DNA of 36,226 nucleotides from the NCBI GenBank assembly GCA_902798285.1, contig CADBVZ010000025.1, forward strand, positions 1 to 36,226, given 5' to 3'. The position numbers were made by a program, and so were the translations under genes. The DNA is from an uncultured Prevotella sp. Lineage in GTDB: Bacteria; Bacteroidota; Bacteroidia; Bacteroidales; Bacteroidaceae. Of the stretch, positions 27,284 to 34,667 are shown piece after piece. The notes beneath the pieces were generated by a model, which searched no databases, had not been told where the DNA came from, and saw nothing but the letters and a program-made list of their open reading frames with translations. Position 1 is the first letter of the stretch. Each line of letters opens with the position of its first letter.

Positions 27284-28165
27284 ATGCATCGTAACAAGGA
27301 AATCTATAAGGTTACTATAGTAGGAGGAGCAGTCAATGTGCTGCTCCTCCTGTTTAAATTCGTGGCGGGCATTGTGGGTCATAGTGCCGCCATGGTAGCC
27401 GATGCCGTCCACTCACTGTCCGACTTTGTAACCGACATCATCGTCCTGGTGTTTGTCCACATCAGTGGCAAGCCCAAGGACAAATCCCACGACTACGGTC
27501 ATGCCAAGTACGAGACGCTGGCCATGACCATCATTGGCGCCGCCCTACTCGCTGTAGCCATCGGCATCGAATACAGCGGGCTCACCCAGATCATCCTCTG
27601 GGCTCAAGGCGGCAACCTCGCTGCACCAGGCATGCTGGCCCTGTGGGCAGCCCTGTTGTCCATCGTGCTCAAAGAGGCCGTTTACCATTACTCCATGGCA
27701 AAGGCCCGTCAACTCAACTCCCAGGCTGTAGAGGCCAATGCATGGCATCACCGTAGCGATGCCCTCTCATCCATAGGCACAGCTATTGGTATCGGTGGAG
27801 CCATCTTTCTGGGACAGCGTTGGACCGTACTCGACCCCATCGCCTCCATCATCGTGGGCATGTTTATCCTCAAGGTATCTGTCGATCTGCTGCGCAATGG
27901 CGTTGGCGACCTGATGGAGCAGTCACTCCCCGATGCTATTGAGAACGAGATTCTGCAATTGGCTGCATCAGTTCCTGGCGTGGCTGAGCCTCACGACCTC
28001 CGCACCCGTCGCCTGGGCAACCACTACGCCATCGAACTCCACATACTGATGGATGGTGACATCACCCTGCGCGAGGCTCACAACAAGGCCGATGAGGTAG
28101 AAGCCATCCTGCGACAACACTACGGCCCCGACACTCACATAGCTGTCCACGTAGAACCAAATTAA
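27284..28165 (+). CDS. cation diffusion facilitator (CDF) metal exporter
   Basis: This 293-residue protein has six helices in the first two thirds and a cytoplasmic ferredoxin-like domain after about residue 205. The transport-site motifs are ADAVHSLSDFVTDI (HSLSD) and ANAWHHRSDALSSIG (HHRSD), the typical pair of HxxxD sites, and HDYGHAKYETLA is the loop signature of zinc/iron/manganese exporters. It would move Zn2+, Mn2+ or Fe2+ out of the cytoplasm against protons. It begins on the base after the arabinofuranosidase stop codon, so it is co-transcribed with arabinose genes, an unexpected partner. A terminator follows at once. Confidence 0.92.
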   Translation: MHRNKEIYKVTIVGGAVNVLLLLFKFVAGIVGHSAAMVADAVHSLSDFVTDIIVLVFVHISGKPKDKSHDYGHAKYETLAMTIIGAALLAVAIGIEYSGLTQIILWAQGGNLAAPGMLALWAALLSIVLKEAVYHYSMAKARQLNSQAVEANAWHHRSDALSSIGTAIGIGGAIFLGQRWTVLDPIASIIVGMFILKVSVDLLRNGVGDLMEQSLPDAIENEILQLAASVPGVAEPHDLRTRRLGNHYAIELHILMDGDITLREAHNKADEVEAILRQHYGPDTHIAVHVEPN

Positions 28166-28193
28166 ATCCCCACTCGATTGAGCGGGGATTTTT
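28165..28193 (+). terminator. intrinsic terminator of the ara operon
   Basis: AATCCCC (28165-28171) pairs with GGGGATT (28184-28190), with an inner CTC/GAG pairing and loop GATT, and TTTTT follows. The hairpin begins at the last base of the CDF stop codon. Confidence 0.85.
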
Positions 28194-28216
28194 AATATGC
28201 AGGGTAACCTTGGGGT

Positions 28217-28330
28217 TGTTCAGATAGTCTCAACGCGCTATCCGGATAATCTTAACGAGGTGTTCAGATAATCCCTTATAGGGTATGGAGATAGTCTGAA
28301 CGAGTCGTTCGAAACGTCTGGACGAGCCGT
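28217..28330. repeat. five degenerate ~22-base tandem repeats
   Basis: Five units are seen, with cores AGATAGTCT (28222), GGATAATCT (28244), AGATAATCC (28266), AGATAGTCT (28289) and GAAACGTCT (28311), spaced 22, 22, 23 and 22 bases. Most units are followed by AACGAG or a near match. The composite unit TTCAGATAGTCTGAACGAG contains the palindrome TTCAGA-TAG-TCTGAA. The array fills most of the gap between the convergent CDF and GH2 genes; 28331-28422 shows nothing further that I can name. Confidence 0.7.
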
Positions 28331-28422
28331 AGGTGACATGCCTTATACCCATGGCCGTGAGATTGGCCGTTTGCTATCCATGAATACCATTATTTCTGTA
28401 TTTCTTTTCCACTTGTCAATTG

Positions 28423-30915
28423 TTATTGAGCAATCTGAATGGTGACGGTTGCACCGTTGGGGAGGGAGGGGACGGTGCAGGTGACTGTGCGCGTCTCGCC
28501 GGGGGGAAGAGTCAGATAGTTGTCACTCCAATATGCAGGACAGAGTAGCTGGCCGTTCTGGTCCTTGGCCGTGAGGCGGATCATAAAGGCCACCTTATCC
28601 GTGGGATTGGTAACGGTTGCCTTATAGTTATCACCTGACTGACTAACCGTCAATTCACACTTGTTGGTACACATGCCGTCAAGCATGGCGTATGACGTGT
28701 ACTCAGTGATAGGCGTATGCACCCAAGTAGTCTTGGTCCAGTCGTAGGTATCGCGACCGGCTGGGATGAAGTATTCATTGCCGGCGATATCGCTGCCATC
28801 GTCAGTAACCAATTTGAGGAACAGGAATGCGGCGGGTGCATCGCCCAGATCTATATCAAAAGCCTTGACCACAGTTCCCGGGGCAACCTCTATCTGCTGA
28901 TCGGCTTGCGTGGTAACGCCATCCTTTAGCAACATCATCAATGCTTTGGCACTGACGGGCTCCAACGTCTCGTTGACGGCATAGACAGCCTTCTGGTAAT
29001 AGTCGTAGATGAGTTGCACGGGGGCATTGGCTTTCTTCACACCATAATAGGCGGCATTGGGCTGCTTATAATAATCGTAGAGTTGCCAATAGATGCCAGG
29101 ACGCGCGCCATTGAGCATCCACTGGATGATACCAGTGGTATGAGGCCAACGGGCACGGAAGCTCTCGAACATAGCCTTGGTACTCTCATAGTTCAGCATG
29201 TCGGCCCGACGCAGATACTCGTCGATATCCTTAGCATCGCCAAAGCGATAGTGGATGACCTCACTCAACTGTTTCAGCGAGTTCATGTCAGAGCCCGACA
29301 CGGTGCAGAGGATGTTCCAGCGGTTATCGATGGGGAAGAGTTTTTTGCCTAGCATCTTCTCTAATGACTCCTTTACGGGCAGTTGGGCGCCGATGCCTGT
29401 CTCGGTATTAAAGCCGAAGGCACCACCTGGGGCCTCAGGCAGATACCAGTAGGCTGGATCGACATACTCGTAAGGACCAGCCATCTTAGTGCCGGAAGGT
29501 CCGGAGATTTCGCTCTTCTGGTCTTTGGCTGAGATGAGGTAGTCGCGATCATCCTCCTTGCTGAGAAACGCCTGGTACTGCTTCTCGAGTTCAGGCTTGG
29601 GCAACATGTCGCTACCTACGAACCAGCCGATGATAGAGGGATGATAGCGCAGCCACATGACCTGATCCTCGAACGACTGGGCGATGAGGGCGATATTCTC
29701 ATCACTGAGGATTCCACCATAGAGGTCGTCGCAGGGCGAACCGAGGTAGTCGGCCCATTCCCAGTGACAGCTCCATCCCACCAGAATCATGAGTCCCAGT
29801 TCGTCGCAGAGATCGTAGAGATTCTGCGAGGTGCCCCAGAAGCCTTCCAGACGCACGGTGTTCATGTTCATATCGCGTACATATTCCAGTTGCAGGCGAT
29901 TGCTTTCCGGGGTGTCGCGCAGATAGATATCATCGGTCCACCCTGCCCCACGGAGCAGCACGGGCTTGCCATTGAGCGTAAAGCCACGATAGCCATCGTC
30001 AGTAAGATAGCTATGAACCTCGCGGATGCCGAAGCGTACATCCTCAGTATCACTTTTCACCTTTGCCCCATCCTGACTCACTTCGATAAACTCCAGGTGC
30101 AGGTCGCAGAGTTCGGGCTTACCCATGTTATGACACCACCACAGGCGGGGCTGAGAGATATGAAGTTCCTTAGGGAGTGTGTATCGGCACTTCTCACTGG
30201 CTTTCAGCGTAATGGGGCATTCAAAATCTTGTCCGTCTGCCGTGCCACAAATAATACCTTCTACAGGCTGATCAGAGAGGTTCCAAAGTTCGGTGGCGAT
30301 GGTGAGCCAAGCCTCATCGAGCGATGTACTCACACGCGAGCGGACGGTGGAATGGGATACGGCCACATTGCCACAAGTCTTTACTTTCACCTCGCGCCAA
30401 ATACCCATGCTCTCGTCGGCAGGGCGCGGGTTCCAGTCGGCAAAGCCTGTGTTAGGTTCGCCAGGCTGGGCACGGAACACCTCTACCTCCAGTTTATTGT
30501 CGTCGGCCACCTGTTTGGTGACATCGAACTCGAACTGACGGAACGTGCCATACATGTTTGCACTGTCGGCGATCTGCTGCCCATTCAGCCATACATTAGC
30601 GCGATAGCTGATGCCATCGAACTGCAACAGCGCATGCTCACCAGCCTTCAGTGAAGGCAAGGAGAACGACGTGCGATAACGCCAACCTTTATCAAATTGC
30701 GCCTTATCGATCTTAGCGTAGTCTTCAGCCGTAAGTGCCTCAGGCTCAATACCGTTAGCGGTTAATACTCCCATAATGGTTGAAGGTACCTTGGCGGGTA
30801 TCCATCCCTTCGATGTCTGTACTTCCCACTCCATCTCCTGCGAGGTTTTCTCAGCAGTACAAGCCGTTAATGCTCCCGCAAGCATCATTACACCTATAAT
30901 ATTCTTAATATGCAT
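28423..30915 (-). CDS. GH2 exo-beta-D-glucosaminidase lipoprotein
   Basis: This 830-residue lipoprotein (lipobox LTAC, Cys19) has the GH2 layout: sugar-binding jelly-roll domain (about 25-190), immunoglobulin-like domain, TIM barrel (about 300-600) and C-terminal beta domains. TGFADWNPRPADESMGIWREV is typical of the exo-beta-D-glucosaminidase branch. In that branch the acid/base is Asp in a GSD motif (Asp469 in the Amycolatopsis enzyme CsxA), and here FVGSDMLPKPELE gives Asp436. The nucleophile Glu505 lies in FGFNTETGIG, like CsxA Glu541. It would cut GlcN residues from chitosan-like oligomers. Beta-mannosidase is the main alternative but normally shows NE at the acid/base. It follows the ROK kinase gene by 73 bases. 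Confidence 0.82.
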   Translation of the reverse strand: MHIKNIIGVMMLAGALTACTAEKTSQEMEWEVQTSKGWIPAKVPSTIMGVLTANGIEPEALTAEDYAKIDKAQFDKGWRYRTSFSLPSLKAGEHALLQFDGISYRANVWLNGQQIADSANMYGTFRQFEFDVTKQVADDNKLEVEVFRAQPGEPNTGFADWNPRPADESMGIWREVKVKTCGNVAVSHSTVRSRVSTSLDEAWLTIATELWNLSDQPVEGIICGTADGQDFECPITLKASEKCRYTLPKELHISQPRLWWCHNMGKPELCDLHLEFIEVSQDGAKVKSDTEDVRFGIREVHSYLTDDGYRGFTLNGKPVLLRGAGWTDDIYLRDTPESNRLQLEYVRDMNMNTVRLEGFWGTSQNLYDLCDELGLMILVGWSCHWEWADYLGSPCDDLYGGILSDENIALIAQSFEDQVMWLRYHPSIIGWFVGSDMLPKPELEKQYQAFLSKEDDRDYLISAKDQKSEISGPSGTKMAGPYEYVDPAYWYLPEAPGGAFGFNTETGIGAQLPVKESLEKMLGKKLFPIDNRWNILCTVSGSDMNSLKQLSEVIHYRFGDAKDIDEYLRRADMLNYESTKAMFESFRARWPHTTGIIQWMLNGARPGIYWQLYDYYKQPNAAYYGVKKANAPVQLIYDYYQKAVYAVNETLEPVSAKALMMLLKDGVTTQADQQIEVAPGTVVKAFDIDLGDAPAAFLFLKLVTDDGSDIAGNEYFIPAGRDTYDWTKTTWVHTPITEYTSYAMLDGMCTNKCELTVSQSGDNYKATVTNPTDKVAFMIRLTAKDQNGQLLCPAYWSDNYLTLPPGETRTVTCTVPSLPNGATVTIQIAQ

Positions 30916-30988
30916 AAAATCTCTAAATTCTTTTAGTCGGCTGATGCCTTTGTAAAAGCGGCAAAGCCGAGCGTTAAATCTCTCAACT

Positions 30989-31831
30989 CTAAACTAAAAG
31001 TGAAGCTCCCAACATGGCCGCATTAGCCAGTGTGGAAGGTTCAATACGAGTAGCAGCCACATTAGCCGGATAAGGGAACGACTCTAGCGATTGGCGCATG
31101 GCCTGCTCGTAGAGCGGGAAAGCGTTGGCAATACCGCCACCGATGATGATGGCCTCGGGTGCATAGGTAAACAGCACGGCCTTGATGAGTTCGCCCACGT
31201 TCTGACCGAACTCCCGCCACACGGCTAAAGCCTCGGGATCGCCAGCCTCGGCCCGACGACCGAAGTTGGCACCAGTATCGCCATGCAACTCGCTGAAGAA
31301 ACGGCTACTGCAATAGAACTCATAGTCGGCATCTTTAAAAGGCAACGAACCTATCTCGCCTGCACCGGTATTCACACCGTTATAGAGACGACCGCCGATG
31401 ATAATGCCCGAGCCGATACCAGTGCCGATGGTGAGCCCCACCATATCCTGCGTGCCCTGACCTTCGCCATAGCGCCAGGCACCCCAAGCGAAACAGTTGG
31501 CATCGTTGTTCACGGCTACGGGCACAGCGAACTCCTGCTCAAGAATATCCTTCAGACGAACCTCTTTCCATGACGGGATATTGACTACGTTATACACGAT
31601 GCCCTGCTGGCAGTCGACCACCGAAGGCACCCCCACCCCGATGCCCGACACCTCGGGTGTCATGAGTTGGGCTATCTGTCGCTTCAACTGTGCCAGCACC
31701 ACCTCTTCGGCCTCTTGGGCAGGACAGGGTTCGATGACGGTTTCAACGACCGTTGCCCCATCAACGAGGCCCACACGCATGTTGGTGCCTCCTAAATCAA
31801 TCGCTATCTTCATCGTCCTTTTCATATTCAT
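30989..31831 (-). CDS. ROK-family sugar kinase lacking the usual zinc motif
   Basis: This 280-residue kinase has the ATP loop IDLGGTNMRVGLVDG (11-25), the catalytic Asp in VNNDANCFAWGA (Asp110), and GLTIGTGIGSGII. The sugar-site motif ExGH reads EIGS (159-162), and the CxCGxxGCxE zinc motif expected after it is replaced by YEFYCSSRFFSE. It would phosphorylate a hexose; glucose, glucosamine or N-acetylglucosamine are candidates given the glucosaminidase next door. The longest start, ATG 31831, overlaps the upstream phosphatase gene by 35 bases. ATG 31813 (MKIAID) would fit the usual ROK N-terminus and shorten the overlap to 17 bases. Confidence 0.85.
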   Translation of the reverse strand: MNMKRTMKIAIDLGGTNMRVGLVDGATVVETVIEPCPAQEAEEVVLAQLKRQIAQLMTPEVSGIGVGVPSVVDCQQGIVYNVVNIPSWKEVRLKDILEQEFAVPVAVNNDANCFAWGAWRYGEGQGTQDMVGLTIGTGIGSGIIIGGRLYNGVNTGAGEIGSLPFKDADYEFYCSSRFFSELHGDTGANFGRRAEAGDPEALAVWREFGQNVGELIKAVLFTYAPEAIIIGGGIANAFPLYEQAMRQSLESFPYPANVAATRIEPSTLANAAMLGASLLV

Positions 31832-33128
31832 CGGGAGTTTTATATCTCATGTTAGCCTCTTTTAGCATGTTGCGATAATAAGCACTTACATCCTTCCAAT
31901 GATAGAAGGGGTAACAATCGGTCTTGATAGGAATAGAGGTCTCATTCTCGTTCATGAGGAACTTCACGAGGATATCGTCGGAGCCCTGCTTGCGGAAGAA
32001 GATGAGTTGTACGTTGCCTGCCATCGGGATCAAACGATAGAGAGCGAACGTCTTGTGCAGATTGTCCATATCGGGAGTGCCGTGGATGGCCTCGTTAACA
32101 CCAAGCATAAACGAGAAGGGCAGCAGCACACTGTCATGTCCGAAGCGAAGGCGCACCTCTTTCTCGCCAGAGGCAATCAACAGATCTGCCTCATCGAGGA
32201 AGTTCTTCAGCAGCGGATAGATGGCATAGTAGTTGGGGCGTGAGCCGGGCATGAGTCCTTCCCACAGGCACCAGCTGGCATTATAGACCATGAAGCCGTC
32301 GACCAATTCCTCGTCAGTAAACACGTCGTTGAACTTCAGCCCCAACTCGGGCAGACATTCCATATCCGATGCGATATTCCAAAGCGCATCCGCAAACTTA
32401 TAGCCGTCGATAATGCTTTCAACGGTCTTAGGATCTTTAAACAGCAGAGCTATCTGACTGCGACCGTTTAACTTCTCGTGACGGAAACTGTCGAGCTTCT
32501 CATAAAGTGCATTGTCGATGCCCTTGCCAGGAATAAAGATACTATCGTTAGGGATCAGGTAATACATATCATGCTCGCTGGCATCCATCGTGATGGAAAG
32601 GTCGGGATTCAACGCCCTAAGTTCCTGACAGAAGTTGGCCATGGAGAGCATACAGCGACGCACGGTGGATGAGTTGGCCTTGACCCTTACAGGTTGCATA
32701 AGCAACTCTGGATAATTCTTACTCAGTCGATGGGCAATACCCTGGTGCTGTCGACCTCCCAGACGGGTCAGGTCGCCATCGCGATGCCAAGCATCGGCAG
32801 CAGCCACTTTTACCCGGGCCAGCACCACCTCGCCCTTCTCGGTCAACAAGCCTTTAGCCTGGGCGGAATCCATCTTACCGATGACATAACGGAAGGGCTT
32901 GGAACCCGTCATGTAACGGGCACCATGGCGTCCGTAATGACTGACGTAGAATGGTTCGTAACCATCGGGGGCAGGCGTGATTTGTCCCGTAGGAAGCGGA
33001 TAATTACAATAGTTTCCACTTGCCAATTCCATGTGAGCCAGCAGTTCGGCCCTTGATGTCTGGGCCTTAACAGGTGTGACTGTACACACCAAAGCTGTTA
33101 AGCTGATAATAGTAGTAATGTACCTCAT
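31797..33128 (-). CDS. exported histidine-type phosphatase (acid phosphatase branch)
   Basis: This 443-residue protein belongs to the two-domain histidine phosphatase superfamily, which includes phytases and inositol polyphosphate phosphatases. The signal peptide is MRYITTIISLTALVCTVTPVKAQ, and the catalytic RHGAR is at residues 67-71 in YVSHYGRHGARY. The distal motif is HD in RLRFGHDSVLLPFSF, where MINPP-type relatives have HAE. The frame is open upstream to 33206, but a -7 promoter element at 33165-33172 lies inside that stretch and the signal peptide starts at ATG 33128. The end overlaps the ROK kinase start, so the phosphatase, kinase and glucosaminidase genes form one operon. Confidence 0.86.
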   Translation of the reverse strand: MRYITTIISLTALVCTVTPVKAQTSRAELLAHMELASGNYCNYPLPTGQITPAPDGYEPFYVSHYGRHGARYMTGSKPFRYVIGKMDSAQAKGLLTEKGEVVLARVKVAAADAWHRDGDLTRLGGRQHQGIAHRLSKNYPELLMQPVRVKANSSTVRRCMLSMANFCQELRALNPDLSITMDASEHDMYYLIPNDSIFIPGKGIDNALYEKLDSFRHEKLNGRSQIALLFKDPKTVESIIDGYKFADALWNIASDMECLPELGLKFNDVFTDEELVDGFMVYNASWCLWEGLMPGSRPNYYAIYPLLKNFLDEADLLIASGEKEVRLRFGHDSVLLPFSFMLGVNEAIHGTPDMDNLHKTFALYRLIPMAGNVQLIFFRKQGSDDILVKFLMNENETSIPIKTDCYPFYHWKDVSAYYRNMLKEANMRYKTPDEYEKDDEDSD

Positions 33129-33164
33129 AAATGGATAGTAGTTTACGTTGATATTATTTCGCGG

Positions 33165-33172
33165 CAAAGATA
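33165..33172 (-). promoter_or_regulatory. -7 element of the phosphatase-ROK-GH2 operon
   Basis: On the minus strand TAtcTTTG lies 36 bases before ATG 33128. A TTG at the usual -33 distance is not seen. It supports the shorter start for the phosphatase. Confidence 0.5.
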
Positions 33173-33223
33173 CGAATATTTTTTGAATTAATATATATTT
33201 CATCAAGTTTTTAACTTATCTGT

Positions 33224-33253
33224 TTGTTAATTCAGGATAAATGTGTATCTTTG
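33224..33253 (+). promoter_or_regulatory. promoter of the plus-strand phosphatase gene
   Basis: TTG (33224-33226) and TAtcTTTG (33246-33253) are separated by 19 bases, a full consensus match. The leader to ATG 33283 is about 23 bases. Confidence 0.75.
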
Positions 33254-33282
33254 CGCAGATAAACCATAAATAGCTAACTTAT

Positions 33283-34545
33283 ATGAAGAAATTACTGACA
33301 TTAATTCTTTCCGCAGCCTTTGCCATGACGGCATGGGCACAAACCGGTAACCCACTCGACCAACTCAAAGCTGATCTAAAGAAGGCTTACGGTAACGACT
33401 ACCCCTATCCACACTACAACGTGGAACTGACGAAAGCACCGAAAGGATATAAACCCTTCTATATCAGCCATTATGCCCGGCATGGTTCACGCTATTACTG
33501 GAATGCTTTCCTGTATCAGGAACTGGAGAATCTGCTGACCCTAGCCCATGACCAGCAGAAACTGACGGCAGAGGGCGAAGCTTTCTTTAAGAAGTTCATG
33601 GCAGCCAAAGACGAACTGAAGACCGGTGTGAGCGAACTGACCCAACTGGGATGGGAACAGCATCAGAAGATAGCCCGCACAATGTACAACAACTTCCCCG
33701 AGGTATTCAAGAAAGGAGGAAACGTATTGGCCATCTCGTCGCTCTCGGGTCGTTGCGTACTCAGCATGTCGGCCTTCTGCCAGGAACTGGTGCAGTGCAA
33801 TCCTAAGATCGAGATCCGCGAACAGTCATCGCGTTTCACCCTCGATGGCGTAGTGCCAACCGACAGACAGAACCCTGCCCGCAAGGAGTATCCGAAGTCG
33901 AAACCACGCTTTGAGAGTCATCGCGACCTATTCCACTATGACGACTCACTGGGGCAGCAGGTAATCCGCCGTGTATTCAAGAGCACAGAGGGACTACCCG
34001 GCAAGATGGACCACATAGCCAGCAACCTCATTAACCTCTATACCTCACTGCCCAGCATCGGTCATGAGGGCATGATGGGCAACATTATTACCGACGAGGA
34101 GATTGCTGCTCGCTGGGAAATGACCAACCTGGGAACGTATACCTGGGTGTTCGAGCCACGCTATGACATGATTCCCATCCTAAAGGATATCCTAGGCAAG
34201 GCCGAGGCTGTCATCAACGGCAGCAGCGACCATATTGCCGACCTGCGATTCGGCCACGATACCTGTATCGGTCCACTGACTGTGCTGATGGGTATCAATG
34301 GTGCCGACACCGATCCGGAGGATCCTAACGAGGTGAAGAACATCTACCAGAACTGGCAGACCAGTAAGGCTTCGAATATCCAACTGGTGTTCTATAAAGG
34401 CAATAAAGGTGCCGACGATGTGCTGGTGAAGATTCTCTTCAATGGCGTCGAGGCAAAACTCCCCGTTCTTACGGACAACTATCCATACTATAAATGGTCT
34501 GATTTCCGCGATTTCTACCAGAAACGCATCGACAGCGTGAAGTAG
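33283..34545 (+). CDS. exported histidine-type phosphatase, paralogue of the divergent gene
   Basis: This 420-residue protein has a signal peptide (MKKLLTLILSAAFAMTAWAQ, cleavage after residue 20) and the catalytic RHGSR (66-70) in FYISHYARHGSRYYW. It also has a matching second motif LRFGHDTCIGPLTVLMG near residue 325, with HD in place of HAE. Aligned by eye, it shares with the minus-strand phosphatase the segments APKGYKPFYISHY / APDGYEPFYVSHY, CVLSMSAFCQEL / CMLSMANFCQEL and the C-terminal LVKFL or LVKILF. The pair looks like a duplication with inversion. Substrates may be phytate-like or other phosphoesters in the periplasm; this cannot be fixed from sequence. A long hairpin terminator follows. 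Confidence 0.87.
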   Translation: MKKLLTLILSAAFAMTAWAQTGNPLDQLKADLKKAYGNDYPYPHYNVELTKAPKGYKPFYISHYARHGSRYYWNAFLYQELENLLTLAHDQQKLTAEGEAFFKKFMAAKDELKTGVSELTQLGWEQHQKIARTMYNNFPEVFKKGGNVLAISSLSGRCVLSMSAFCQELVQCNPKIEIREQSSRFTLDGVVPTDRQNPARKEYPKSKPRFESHRDLFHYDDSLGQQVIRRVFKSTEGLPGKMDHIASNLINLYTSLPSIGHEGMMGNIITDEEIAARWEMTNLGTYTWVFEPRYDMIPILKDILGKAEAVINGSSDHIADLRFGHDTCIGPLTVLMGINGADTDPEDPNEVKNIYQNWQTSKASNIQLVFYKGNKGADDVLVKILFNGVEAKLPVLTDNYPYYKWSDFRDFYQKRIDSVK

Positions 34546-34584
34546 AATTGCGAATTATTTATAAAATATATAAGGTAAAGAAAG

Positions 34585-34622
34585 AAATATTCCGAAACAA
34601 TTGGCTGTTTCGGAATATTTTT
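34585..34622 (+). terminator. terminator with a perfect 15-base stem, overlapping the next promoter
   Basis: AAATATTCCGAAACA (34585-34599) and TGTTTCGGAATATTT (34606-34620) are perfect inverted repeats with a six-base loop ATTGGC, and the second arm runs into TTTTTG. It ends the phosphatase transcript 40 bases after its stop codon. Confidence 0.8.
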
Positions 34623-34631
34623 GTAATTTTG
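34601..34631 (+). promoter_or_regulatory. promoter of the transketolase gene
   Basis: TTG (34601-34603) lies in the loop of the preceding terminator hairpin, and TAatTTTG (34624-34631) follows after 20 bases, just beyond the T run. It is a full consensus match. The ATG is at 34668. Confidence 0.75.
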
Positions 34632-34667
34632 CGCCCATATTGACATTTACCAAATTAATTATTCATT

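Noticed and set aside
25877-27412. 511-codon open frame on the minus strand across the arabinofuranosidase and CDF genes
   Set aside because: The plus-strand genes there have intact catalytic motifs and the antisense protein shows no domain; it is a by-product of the codon bias in the real genes.
28217-28330. CRISPR array reading of the 22-base repeats
   Set aside because: Units abut without unique spacers, are degenerate, and no cas gene is present.
29641-30654. 337-codon open frame on the plus strand inside the GH2 gene
   Set aside because: It is wholly antisense to the glycosidase barrel, which carries both catalytic residues.
30937-30970. Inverted repeat TCGGCT/AGCCGA with a competing CTTTG/CAAAG pair between the ROK and GH2 genes
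   Set aside because: Arms are short, the spacing is wide and there is no T run; it may fold in mRNA but I cannot support a terminator or attenuator.
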